DNA of 64,000 nucleotides from JAFDVL01 sp043783625 (GTDB taxonomy: Bacteria; Acidobacteriota; Blastocatellia; RBC074). A model generated the notes under the pieces. The model saw nothing but the letters and a program-made list of their open reading frames with translations. It did not search any database and had not been told where the DNA came from. The translations under genes and the position numbers were made by a program. Where the stretch lies: positions 1 through 64,000 of the forward strand of contig JAYVZE010000017.1 of assembly GCA_043783625.1 (NCBI GenBank), in the 5' to 3' direction. Below, piece after piece: positions 42,618 through 52,036 of the stretch; the stretch's first letter is position 1; every line of letters begins with the position of its first letter.

Positions 42618-45065
42618 TTAACGAATTTTGACGGTGAAAGTGACATCGCCTGGAGTGCCTGAACTTAGGTTTCCAGCCGTTGTTCGCCATCGAATATGAG
42701 TAATATTTCGATCATAGTTGGAGGGCGCACCTCCGGCTCCACTGGACGGGGTATACGTCCAGGTAACACCGCTATCGCTCGAATATTCAATGACGAAAGT
42801 CAATCCGGTGCTACCAACGTTGACGGCAGCGCCAGGGCTAACCTGATAATCGGTTGAGGTGGGGATCGGGTCAACGATTTGTACTTTCTGTGCGGCGACT
42901 CCACCGCTATTGGCAAAGGTAATTTTGTAACTCAGGTCTGTTCCGGCTATCTGGTTGACAGTTTCGCACGTGGCGGGAGCGGTACAACTTTTGACCAAAG
43001 CGATTGCCGGAAGGCTTGAAATAATGACATCTTCAGTGGTTGTTCCGGTGGCAGTTCCGTCATAATTTGAACCGCCCACACTGCCGGAGAAACTCCCGGT
43101 TTCATAGCTGGTATTGGTGGTGTAAGCCGTTCCTCCATTGGCTATACTGGTAGTTGCATTCGTGAACGGCTTCAGCACGCGGGCGGCAGTGGAACGGGTC
43201 GGATCAGCATAGGCAACGGTGGCCGGATTCTGATAAGTTCCATCGGCTGTCCCTGATGCAATATTGACCGTGAAGGTAATACTGACGGTTCCTCCGGCTG
43301 GAATATCAAGTGAATCCCAATGCAATGATGTAGCAGCGGCAGCGGGTTTTGTGGTTAGTCCTGCGAGCGTGGCTGCCGTGGTAGTGCCAGCCAGATAAAC
43401 GCCAGTACTCGCGGTAAAAGTTCCTGCCGAAGCAAAGGTGAAACCTGAAGGTAAACGCAAATCTGAAATACGAACAGCCTTCGCTGTGCCTGCTGTTGCG
43501 GCATTCGCCACTTGAATCGTGTAAGTCGCGGTTCCACCGGAAGGGAAGGGACCAGGCGTAGAAGTTGATTTTGTGACGGTCAGGGAAGGTAAGCAGCCTG
43601 CGCCTGAGGCTGTGCCCGTCGTTGTGACGGAAGCAGTTGTGACTCCATTTGTGCCATCAGCAGCTCCGTAGCTTTTGGGAGTCGTACTTCGATCCAGACC
43701 CGCAACGCCTTTAGTAACATTGGTCGAAACTCCACCGTTAGCCGCGATAAATCCGCCGCCGCCGCCGCCGCCAGGGCCGTGTTCGAAATATCCTGAGCGA
43801 CCACCGTTGCCCCCTTTAGCATTTGCGCTCAGACCACTTGTACCATTCGCTGACGAGATAGTGATGCTGCCGCCTGCGCCGCCGCCGCCGCCAGAATCAG
43901 TTTGACCTGAGGCAGGTAAGTCTAACGCAGCATTACCATTTGCATTAATCGTTCCACTTCCAGTGATTGCTCCGGCTCGGATTAATACAAGACCTCCGCC
44001 GTTTCCTCCACCCATGAGATACTCGTTGCCTGATGCACCTGCCGTACTGTTATTGCCATCACCAGCACCGCCGCCGCCGCCCATCACGATTTGTGAGCTT
44101 GAAGCCAGGAATGCTGAGCCTCCAAAACCGCCCTGAGCGAATCCATTGGGAGGGTTATTGGCAGCGATATTATTATGCCAGTTATTTCCGCCTATCCCGC
44201 CCGTGCCGCCATTAGCGCCGCCGCCGCCGCCGGCATTCAACCCATTATCTACGTTTGGCGCATAATCATTGGAGCCGCCACCAGCATTACCTGGCGCACC
44301 ACGTCCGATGCTGCCTCCAGTATAATTATCCGCGCCTGTCGCAGCCGTAGTGCCACCGTTAACACTTAACGGTGTTCCTGCGATTCCTTCGCCCTTCATT
44401 CCGCTGAAAGTGCGAGACGAAAGATATAAATAATCTCCAGTTGCAGAGGTGATGCTTGTATCGCCTGTTTTTTGCAGCCCTGCACCACCACGAAACCCTT
44501 GTCCTGAAACGTCAATTGTACCAGAGAAGGTTAAAGTTCCAGTTGTGTCCAAAGCGACTACGCCGCCAGTCGTGCCATTCCAGACAGCGGCGGTGACAGT
44601 CCCGCTCACCGTGGCAGAGGAGTATTGCGGTACGCGAATGATTTGATAGGTTTGTCGGCTGGAAACGCTTTGCGTGTAGGTGTAGGTGAGAGAAGCCGCC
44701 AGCGTTAAGATCGAACCGGAGACCGTTTTGACGGTCGCATATTCATACCTGCCTGCGGCTGCATCTACGCCACTCCCATAAGAAGCAGAGTTTGAGAAGC
44801 TGACTCCGTTACCGCTTTGCATCTGCATCAGGATAATCAAATCGCCAACGGCAATGGCAGGTTTTGCCGCATCACGAATCGTCCCAAGTGTGACACTCGT
44901 ACCTGAGGCCGTACTGGTTCCGGCATAGTAAGTATTGACGACACTCGTCAGGGTCGTGTTGATTCCATCTTTGCCGGGAGATGCACAAACCTGTGCGATG
45001 ATCGGCATTGCCAGTAAAAATAAGAACATTCCCACTGCGGCGAGAGCCTTGAATTTATTCCACAT
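42618..45065 (-). CDS. Glycine-rich secreted protein with DUF11-type C-terminus
   Basis: An 815-residue protein. Signal peptide (KALAAVGMFLFLLAMPIIAQ); an N-terminal domain (about 25-190: INTTLTSVVNTYYAG..., GDLIILMQMQSG) of a type often found in outer-membrane or extracellular proteins of Acidobacteria; a strongly glycine-rich stretch (about 240-480, GGGGGANGG, GGGGGFIA) likely forming a beta-helix or flexible fibre; then DUF11-type modules (PSGGTATYTIQVANA, LSYKITFANSGG). The final ~110 residues are paralogous to the end of the 38540 gene. ATG 45065 with AGGTC about eight bases upstream is chosen over GTG 45092. Confidence 0.83.
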   Translation of the reverse strand: MWNKFKALAAVGMFLFLLAMPIIAQVCASPGKDGINTTLTSVVNTYYAGTSTASGTSVTLGTIRDAAKPAIAVGDLIILMQMQSGNGVSFSNSASYGSGVDAAAGRYEYATVKTVSGSILTLAASLTYTYTQSVSSRQTYQIIRVPQYSSATVSGTVTAAVWNGTTGGVVALDTTGTLTFSGTIDVSGQGFRGGAGLQKTGDTSITSATGDYLYLSSRTFSGMKGEGIAGTPLSVNGGTTAATGADNYTGGSIGRGAPGNAGGGSNDYAPNVDNGLNAGGGGGANGGTGGIGGNNWHNNIAANNPPNGFAQGGFGGSAFLASSSQIVMGGGGGAGDGNNSTAGASGNEYLMGGGNGGGLVLIRAGAITGSGTINANGNAALDLPASGQTDSGGGGGAGGSITISSANGTSGLSANAKGGNGGRSGYFEHGPGGGGGGGFIAANGGVSTNVTKGVAGLDRSTTPKSYGAADGTNGVTTASVTTTGTASGAGCLPSLTVTKSTSTPGPFPSGGTATYTIQVANAATAGTAKAVRISDLRLPSGFTFASAGTFTASTGVYLAGTTTAATLAGLTTKPAAAATSLHWDSLDIPAGGTVSITFTVNIASGTADGTYQNPATVAYADPTRSTAARVLKPFTNATTSIANGGTAYTTNTSYETGSFSGSVGGSNYDGTATGTTTEDVIISSLPAIALVKSCTAPATCETVNQIAGTDLSYKITFANSGGVAAQKVQIVDPIPTSTDYQVSPGAAVNVGSTGLTFVIEYSSDSGVTWTYTPSSGAGGAPSNYDRNITHIRWRTTAGNLSSGTPGDVTFTVKIR

Positions 45066-45438
45066 GTATTTGACCTGTCTGAATCCCGACACGAACGCGA
45101 AGAAGGGAAGTCGTCGGACTCAGGATTAATTTTGCAGCCGTTGTGAGACTTCAGTTGAACGCTGGAAGTCACGCCGCAAAGAACGCTAATGATAAAACTA
45201 TCGAAGGATGTGAAGCTGGAGAAGCGACATCAAATTCGATTTGGGATGGCAGCGAGTGAACAGAAAGAACGGATTATAAGAACGCGGAAACGCTGCCATG
45301 AACGCAAAAAAATAGAGACTCGAAGTGAACGCTTTGATGATCGAGTAAAACTCTGATGTGACAGAAAGAACGAGATGGGGGAACTGTGAGAAAGAACGAA
45401 ATTGACTTGTTAAGGAACCTGTCAAAAATAAGATTAAA
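45066..45438. promoter_or_regulatory. Upstream region with an iterated AGAAAGAACG motif
   Basis: The region ahead of the 815-residue protein gene repeats GAACG about eight times within 250 bases, including three extended copies: AGAAAGAACG at 45262-45271, 45363-45372 and 45389-45398. On the gene's strand this reads CGTTCTTTCT. The iteration might bind a regulator several times; no known operator matches. Confidence 0.35.
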
Positions 45439-45471
45439 CGAATCCCCCTCCTGTTTCAGGAGGGGGATTCG
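45439..45471 (-). terminator. Rho-independent terminator of the 2102-residue protein
   Basis: CGAATCCCCCTCCTG (45439-45453) and its exact inverse (45457-45471) form a 15-bp stem with loop TTT, six bases past the stop codon. A T-rich stretch (TTTAATCTTATTTTT) follows on the - strand. Confidence 0.85.
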
Positions 45472-45476
45472 TAACT

Positions 45477-48400
45477 TTACTTGTTTTCAGGAGCCGGTGT
45501 TGCCGGAGCTGGCGTCGCTGCCGGAGTGGTCGCTGAAGGTGATTGAATAGGTTCGTTACCGACCAGTCCTTCACGCGAAGTTCCGAACAAATTGAACATA
45601 TTCGAGAGCTTCGAGGACACCACGAAATAGAAACCCTTACGAGTATTTAATCCGCGTGAATCAAAGCCGCCGAAGTAGCCGGCATTTTCAGTCATGCGGG
45701 TAAAGTTGTAACCACCCGCGAGGCGTAAGTCAGATAAAGCCCAGAAGCCTACTTCAGCACCTGCTGAGAAGCGTCGTGATGAAACTCCACTCAACCACAG
45801 GGAGCGAACTTCACCCGCGACATCAAAGAATTTAGCCAGGCGTAATTCAGCTCGTCCTTGTAATAACATTGTCATCGTCGAAGCGAGCGGTAAATTGGCG
45901 CTGCCATTTGAGCCAAATTTCAGTGCATAACGCCCATACAACTCTAAACGTCGTAATGGTTGATAAAGTCCGTCCGCTGCCAGAATGTCATCACGATCAC
46001 GAGTTGACGCAAAACTGGAGACAGCGCTTTGATTGATGGAACGATGCGTGTAGCTAAACAACATGGCGGCGCGGTCTGATTCCAGCGGTCTCCAGGAGGC
46101 GGCGAGCTGCCCGTTCATCATTTCGTTATTCTGATTTTGGAAAGCAGTACGCGAATACTGGAAGCGACCGAGAGTTGTAAAACTCGCTGATAATTTTCCG
46201 GCGGCGCCGACTGTGAAAATGTTGCCAAAACCATTGAGGTCACGCAATTCATAACGTGCGGCCGAATGGAAGCTATCGGTCGGATTATAACTGGCTCCAA
46301 ACATTGCGTTATTGAAGCTCTGTCCGTTACCTTTCAAATGCATTCCGCGTTCGTATCCGGCATCCAGTGAAAACGTCTTACTTAATGGAAAGCGGTTCAT
46401 TAATCCAACGACAGCGAAACTGTCAGTTCCATTGATGCCGTTGTTGATTTGGTAGCGTCCGCTCATGGTCGTGTATTTGCTCAGCGGAGATTCGACTCCG
46501 ATAGCGGTTTCACGCCGTGAAGCAGTTTCAGCAAATCCGGTTGAGCTTAAATCACTGATGGCGCTGATGGCTTGTGAAGCTAATCGTTGCGTAAAGAAAA
46601 TCTTTGCCAGTGAACTCACCTGATAGCTGGCTGCGATAGTCGTTTGATCTGGATACGAAGGGTCGGCAGTACCAACGTTTTGCTCGCGCTTGACAGAAAT
46701 TTGTAATTTGCCGGTCGGGCGATATTCTGCGCCTGCGGTCACTAAGTTAGAGGTGACACTGCGCCCGGCGAAAGAATTCGCAGTGGCTGGCGTGGTCGTT
46801 CCCGCTGTGCCATTCGTATCTGCATTCGTATTTGCCTGATTCGCCAGCACGCTGCCGGATGAATCGGTAAAGGTGCGATAATCATAACCAAGACTCACAC
46901 GAAGTTTGTCGCCGAAAGATTTAATCAAGCCGACAGAACCAGTTTGGCGAGTGTTATTAAACGTCGCAGTTTTGTTTCGTTCATCAGTGAAACCCAAACG
47001 CATTTGCATTGAAGGACGTGGTTTGAAATCCAGTGCGACGGTTCCGCGTTGCGATCCAGGTGACACCGTTGAACCAAAAGGATTAAAAAACGATTGATCT
47101 GATTTTCCGAAGCTGGCTTGTAACTGAGCTTCGGCAAAATTCAACGGTTGACGATATTCCGCACGGAAGGCGTTGCCGTTATGTTCACCGTTACCACTGT
47201 TCAGGCTTCCGGCTAATCCGTCATAACCGAAGTAGCTGCCTGTTGAAGCAACACGACCGTTGCTCATCCCCCATTCAAATTGGAACGTTCCGCTCTTCCC
47301 GATTTTCTTCTCAACGTCTACGCCGCCGAGATAGAACGAGCCATAATTTTCCTGACGTTGGTCAATGAATGAAGTTCCAACGCGTAACCCCATCCGGCTG
47401 AAATTCTTCGAGCCGCGTGCGGTGTAGACTGCCGAATTCATTGCGACTGAGCGGTATTCATAGGTCGTGACAACCTGCACCAGATTCAGCGCATAATCAA
47501 AAGCTGACAGCGGACGCATAAAGTAGATCGAACCAAGATAAGGGTCAATATTGTAATCCACTGAACGGACCAGGACTTCACGTTGCAGAATAATGTCAGG
47601 GTTACGACGATCACGGACTTCGCGCATGACTGTCTCAGTTCCTTGCAAAACATCAGTATGGGAAAGTCGAATCAATCCGAAGCTACTGCCCGGGAAGACA
47701 TCACGAGCAAAAGCGGTGTCAGGTCGTGCGCCAGTCACAGTGATGGAACTGCCGCCTTCACTTTCGAGATGGATTTTAACCCCGGTGAGGCGACGACTGT
47801 AACCCGTCAGTTGCGGCCCTTGAGCGGCGAAAACCGGGACGGAATTAAAGTTATTAATGATTGAATTACCGATTCCTGAACTGGCTAAATTCTCAGCCAA
47901 ATTGGTCAGCGGAGTTGGTGTGAAGCCATTATTGATATACTCCTGTTGATTCGCATTGAAATCACCGAACATCGCGTAAGAGCGGCCTTTATCAATCCGG
48001 GCATATAGTTTGGAATTTGATTGCGCATCTTCAAAGCGAGTTGAAGAATCTCCGAAAATTGGATAGACCCGATCAAGCGGATCAAGGAAGAAAGAGCGAT
48101 CACGTCCGGCGGTGCGGGTCAACGCACGGTAGCTGTTATAGGCCAACGTCAGTTGTGCCTGTTTGATGAGCGGGGTGCGATAGAAAAATTCGACGTGATG
48201 GTTGTAATTTTTGTCGCCACCGCGTAGCGCTACTTCAGGTGCCGCTTTACCGAAAGAAGCTTCGGCTAATCCGACGAGAATTTGCGGACGCATTTCAGGC
48301 GTGAAGCGAATGTCACGCTGGACTTTTAACTCACCGGAGAAGGCGCGGATTTCTGCATTTCCGGGCTGACCTTCACCGACGAGTTCGACCAATGCTTCAC

Positions 48401-51400
48401 CGTTTTCGAGCGAAATAATTTGTTGGCGGTTCGTGGCATTGACCTGCTCCGAAGAGAAACCATTGATCGGCTCGCTCCCTGCGCCAAGTAACGGGGAGCG
48501 AAGTTTTTCGACTTCTTCGTGGCTCAGTCCACGAAGTTTTGCGAGAGCTGTAAGGCAATCATTTTCTTCCTGCTTTGTTGCGAAGCTGCCGCGCTCGCAA
48601 CGTTGACCGGAAAGTGCTGGAGGAGCTTCGACCGGATTGCCAGCCGCATCTTTGGCAGGTTCTTTGATTGCGACGGGAGAAGTATTAGAGTCAGTCAATC
48701 GCAGCAGGCGTCCCGCTGAGACTTGAATGCCAACTTGTCCACTGGCGGCTGGATTGCCCCATTGGTCAAAGCCTTTGACACGGACAATGGTTGAATCGCG
48801 CCCGCCGGATTGGACTTCTTTTTTATCCGTGACGATTTCCAGACGTGTGACCGGACCGCGTCCCATCACCGATAAATTCTGTGATTGAGCCGGAACTCCG
48901 TTTTGATCAACGGCAGTCACTTTAATTTCATTTGGTCCCGGTTTCAGAACGATACCGACATACACAAAGGTGGCGATTTTATTTTTCTTGTCTACTTCTT
49001 TGACGCCGATGTTCGTTTCAGGAATACGCTCTCCGTTAACTTCCAGCGCGACCACGTAGTCCATGTGAACCCGCGCTTCGACGCGCAGCGCATTTTCCAT
49101 AATGACTTCTTTGGCTTCCGGCGAAAGAACTTTGATTTCTCCGGCAGCCACAGGTTCGATGTTGTCAGTGGAAATATCCGTATAGGTTCCAGGTGTGCGA
49201 TAGCCTCCCTTACCGACATTCATCGCGGCTAATCCGGCGCGGGTTTTCGGGCCGCGGGCGCGACTCAGGACTCCATCCAAAGCACCACCGGAAGCAATGT
49301 CATTTTTTGAGCTGGCATTTTTTCGAGCCTTGCTCTGACGTGATCCGGCTTTACCTTTGACTTTATTTTCATCCGACTTTTCAGCTTCGGCTGCTTCCGC
49401 TGTCGGTTTGGCCGGAGCACCTGCCACAGGTTTGGCAGGTGCCGCAGGAGCACCCGCAATACCTGGTGCGCCGGGCGCACCCGGAGCACCCGCTGCAACG
49501 CCAGCAAAGACTCCGGTTTCAACGCCGCCTTCAATGTCGGTCACAGCTTCCGTGATGGGGTTGCGCGTTTTTTCCAGCACAAAGTTTTGACGATTCAATC
49601 CGCCGCCGCCAAGTGGAGTGCGAACCAGACGAGTCCAACTGCGATGTGCTTTAAGCTTGCTATCCAGCAAACCATAGCCGCGCGGGACGGTGAATGGATC
49701 AAGGGTCAGCGAGGTTGCACCTTCTTCAATGGAAGGGAAGTTATACATTCCCTTGGAATCAGTGATAACTGAAGTACCATTGTTAAGATACACGCGAACA
49801 CCCGCGACAGGGCGATCACATTTTTCGAATAATCCGTTCCCGTTCGTGTCTTCAAAGACGCGCCCGATGATGATCTGACGCATTGAGAACTGCCCCATTC
49901 CAACTAAGACGGGAGCTTTTACGGCTGGTGTCGTGATGGGATCACCGTTAGGATAAACTCCTGTCGCTACCACCGAATTGACTTGTTCCCCTTGTTTGGC
50001 ATTAGCACCGACGCGCAAGCGATAGGTGACGGTGACTCTGCCGCCGCCCGCTAAATCTCCAATATTAAAAACCATCTGATTGTTGGACACAGTCGGCTCG
50101 ATAGCAAAGGCAGGTGTGCCATCAACTTGTACCCGCGCTGTACCGGGGACATAGCTAAAAGAGAGCGGTAAAGTGTCTCTCAATTGAACGGCAGTGAATT
50201 TCTGCGCCGTAGAATTTTGTGCTTCGAGACGATACGAAATCATTTCGCCAATTTCTGCTCGCTGCTTATCAGCGACTTTCGTCAACTGCAAGGTAGTTGT
50301 CTCAAACATTGGGATATTCAAAACCACTGCGGCAATATCGAAGAGGGAAACATTTGTATTTGAAAGTTTGAAGCTGCCAGCCTGTGAAATCGGCTGTCCG
50401 TCGGCTGAAATTACATCAACGGTGTAAAGATCAGGATTGGTTGGGCTGGGCTGAATTTTTATTTCAACCAGACGCGAACGATAGCCTTGTGCTGCGACAT
50501 TGACGAAATACGTGACAGGCGCACCGGGGGCACCGACCTGATTGGCTCCCAGGGTAAAACTGAAGTGACCCTGAGCATCAGTCGTGAACGGATTACTATT
50601 CGTCGGGTTCGGATCAAATCCACCTGTCGGAACAGGTAATAAATTCAGTCCATCTTTGTCTGTGGTCAAAGTGACTTTCGCATTGGGGATCGGTACCGAG
50701 CCATTGCTGTATCCGGCATAAACTGTTCCCACCGGATTAATCACGACTTTGGTTTTTGAGGTTTTTATGGCAGTTCCGATGTTATCGCCAGAGACTTGCG
50801 CCGTATTAATAATCCCCACTCCGGGAATAACGTTGTCATTCAGCTTCGCCTGAAAAGTGACAGAAACAATTTGATCTGGATCAACTTTCGCTAATTTGAT
50901 CTCAAGGCGACGACCATTAATAATCTGGCCTTCGTCAGTATCGCTGATATCGGTCAGTGAAGTTGTTCCCAGTTTCAGTGTTCCCGACACATAATCAATT
51001 TGAGCCGGAAGATCATCAGACAATAAAATATTAATCGCTGGAACCTGACCACGATTTCGGAAACTGATGGAATAGGTCACGACACTACCCGCCGTAGAAG
51101 TAAATTGATCCTTGTTTTCGACTAATTTAATTGGCGGTAAAGAAGGATTAGCGGGGTCCGTAATTCTCGCTGGCTCTCCGGTTTTGCTGATGATGGTTCC
51201 GTCGTCTTTTTGTGGGCCATTGTTGCTGGGCGCGTTTGTTTTGACAGTAATCCCAATCGTGACAGGATCATCTTTAGCGACGTTGCCTGTGTCAATGACG
51301 GCGAGAATTCCAATACATTCACCGGGAGGAATTGTCGGGCTGGCAGTTTGATTCAACGTGATGGCAAGATCCGCTGGAGTTACTGTCCCGCTGCCGTCAA

Positions 51401-51785
51401 TGTCCCAATACATCGCAACCAATGAAGAAGGCGTAGAAACTGTACTACGGGTGAGGGTAAAGGTATCAGGCGTATTTCCGATGTTGCAGGCGCGGAACAC
51501 ACGTGTCACGGTCTCATTTGCTAAAACTACCCCGGAAGATTGTGGATCATCTGGAGTGACAACGATTCCAGTAATCGCCACAACTGTAATTGAGACGATG
51601 GGAGAAGAAATCACAAAGTCTTTGCCGCTTGGATCTTGATAGCTTGCGCGGGCCTGGTTTTTGATGACGACTCCGGCGGAGATGCCACCTGTGACGGGAG
51701 TTGCTTCCTTTTGTGCGATGGCTGAAGTCGCACCGGCTGCAATTAAGACCGCAAAGATGAGGTAGGTGTTAATAAGTCTAAGCAT
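45477..51785 (-). CDS. Giant outer-membrane protein: DUF11, SdrD_B-like, invasin-like and beta-barrel
   Basis: A 2102-residue protein, the largest in the window. Signal peptide (LRLINTYLIFAVLIAAGATSAIAQ); an N-terminal module shared with the 514-residue neighbour (IKNQARASYQDPSG..., ITGIVVTPD); DUF11-like repeats with a carboxypeptidase-regulatory-like insert; an SdrD_B-like segment (VFEDTNGNGLFEKCDRPVAG); a collagen-like GAPGAPGAPG linker near 760-810; an invasin-like Ig segment (STIVRVKGFDQWGNP); then about 800 residues of alternating strands rich in aromatic residues, probably an outer-membrane barrel, ending in a Pro/Ala tail rather than a terminal aromatic. ATG 51785 is used; the in-frame TTG is 51824. 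Likely role: membrane anchor or export pore for the cluster (inference). Confidence 0.82.
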   Translation of the reverse strand: MLRLINTYLIFAVLIAAGATSAIAQKEATPVTGGISAGVVIKNQARASYQDPSGKDFVISSPIVSITVVAITGIVVTPDDPQSSGVVLANETVTRVFRACNIGNTPDTFTLTRSTVSTPSSLVAMYWDIDGSGTVTPADLAITLNQTASPTIPPGECIGILAVIDTGNVAKDDPVTIGITVKTNAPSNNGPQKDDGTIISKTGEPARITDPANPSLPPIKLVENKDQFTSTAGSVVTYSISFRNRGQVPAINILLSDDLPAQIDYVSGTLKLGTTSLTDISDTDEGQIINGRRLEIKLAKVDPDQIVSVTFQAKLNDNVIPGVGIINTAQVSGDNIGTAIKTSKTKVVINPVGTVYAGYSNGSVPIPNAKVTLTTDKDGLNLLPVPTGGFDPNPTNSNPFTTDAQGHFSFTLGANQVGAPGAPVTYFVNVAAQGYRSRLVEIKIQPSPTNPDLYTVDVISADGQPISQAGSFKLSNTNVSLFDIAAVVLNIPMFETTTLQLTKVADKQRAEIGEMISYRLEAQNSTAQKFTAVQLRDTLPLSFSYVPGTARVQVDGTPAFAIEPTVSNNQMVFNIGDLAGGGRVTVTYRLRVGANAKQGEQVNSVVATGVYPNGDPITTPAVKAPVLVGMGQFSMRQIIIGRVFEDTNGNGLFEKCDRPVAGVRVYLNNGTSVITDSKGMYNFPSIEEGATSLTLDPFTVPRGYGLLDSKLKAHRSWTRLVRTPLGGGGLNRQNFVLEKTRNPITEAVTDIEGGVETGVFAGVAAGAPGAPGAPGIAGAPAAPAKPVAGAPAKPTAEAAEAEKSDENKVKGKAGSRQSKARKNASSKNDIASGGALDGVLSRARGPKTRAGLAAMNVGKGGYRTPGTYTDISTDNIEPVAAGEIKVLSPEAKEVIMENALRVEARVHMDYVVALEVNGERIPETNIGVKEVDKKNKIATFVYVGIVLKPGPNEIKVTAVDQNGVPAQSQNLSVMGRGPVTRLEIVTDKKEVQSGGRDSTIVRVKGFDQWGNPAASGQVGIQVSAGRLLRLTDSNTSPVAIKEPAKDAAGNPVEAPPALSGQRCERGSFATKQEENDCLTALAKLRGLSHEEVEKLRSPLLGAGSEPINGFSSEQVNATNRQQIISLENGEALVELVGEGQPGNAEIRAFSGELKVQRDIRFTPEMRPQILVGLAEASFGKAAPEVALRGGDKNYNHHVEFFYRTPLIKQAQLTLAYNSYRALTRTAGRDRSFFLDPLDRVYPIFGDSSTRFEDAQSNSKLYARIDKGRSYAMFGDFNANQQEYINNGFTPTPLTNLAENLASSGIGNSIINNFNSVPVFAAQGPQLTGYSRRLTGVKIHLESEGGSSITVTGARPDTAFARDVFPGSSFGLIRLSHTDVLQGTETVMREVRDRRNPDIILQREVLVRSVDYNIDPYLGSIYFMRPLSAFDYALNLVQVVTTYEYRSVAMNSAVYTARGSKNFSRMGLRVGTSFIDQRQENYGSFYLGGVDVEKKIGKSGTFQFEWGMSNGRVASTGSYFGYDGLAGSLNSGNGEHNGNAFRAEYRQPLNFAEAQLQASFGKSDQSFFNPFGSTVSPGSQRGTVALDFKPRPSMQMRLGFTDERNKTATFNNTRQTGSVGLIKSFGDKLRVSLGYDYRTFTDSSGSVLANQANTNADTNGTAGTTTPATANSFAGRSVTSNLVTAGAEYRPTGKLQISVKREQNVGTADPSYPDQTTIAASYQVSSLAKIFFTQRLASQAISAISDLSSTGFAETASRRETAIGVESPLSKYTTMSGRYQINNGINGTDSFAVVGLMNRFPLSKTFSLDAGYERGMHLKGNGQSFNNAMFGASYNPTDSFHSAARYELRDLNGFGNIFTVGAAGKLSASFTTLGRFQYSRTAFQNQNNEMMNGQLAASWRPLESDRAAMLFSYTHRSINQSAVSSFASTRDRDDILAADGLYQPLRRLELYGRYALKFGSNGSANLPLASTMTMLLQGRAELRLAKFFDVAGEVRSLWLSGVSSRRFSAGAEVGFWALSDLRLAGGYNFTRMTENAGYFGGFDSRGLNTRKGFYFVVSSKLSNMFNLFGTSREGLVGNEPIQSPSATTPAATPAPATPAPENK

Positions 51786-51983
51786 AAAATGTGCCGAACC
51801 CTTCTTCTCTAGTTTGTAAATCAATCGTAAGTCAGTAGTTTCAAATCAATGAATTCGGGAACCGGAATTCTGGGTTGCTGAAATAAACGCTTCAGTGTGA
51901 CGCTTCGGGTGGCAATCGGGTGGCTGAGATAGATTGCGGAAGCGTACGTGTTTAAGCGAAAGTTTCAAGCTTTGGTTATTAAG

Positions 51984-52021
51984 AGAAAGCAGGTTGGCTC
52001 AGGCGAGCCAACCTGCTTTCT
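51984..52021 (-). terminator. Terminator of the 514-residue protein gene
   Basis: AGAAAGCAGGTTGGCTC (51984-52000) and its exact inverse (52005-52021) form a 17-bp stem with loop AGGC, 15 bases past the stop codon on the - strand. Confidence 0.82.
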
Positions 52022-52036
52022 GAGCAATGATCAAAA

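Noticed and set aside
48885..49590. Long frames on the + strand inside the giant surface-protein gene
   Set aside because: They are shadows of biased codon use in the long - strand gene, with no ribosome sites and no domains of their own.
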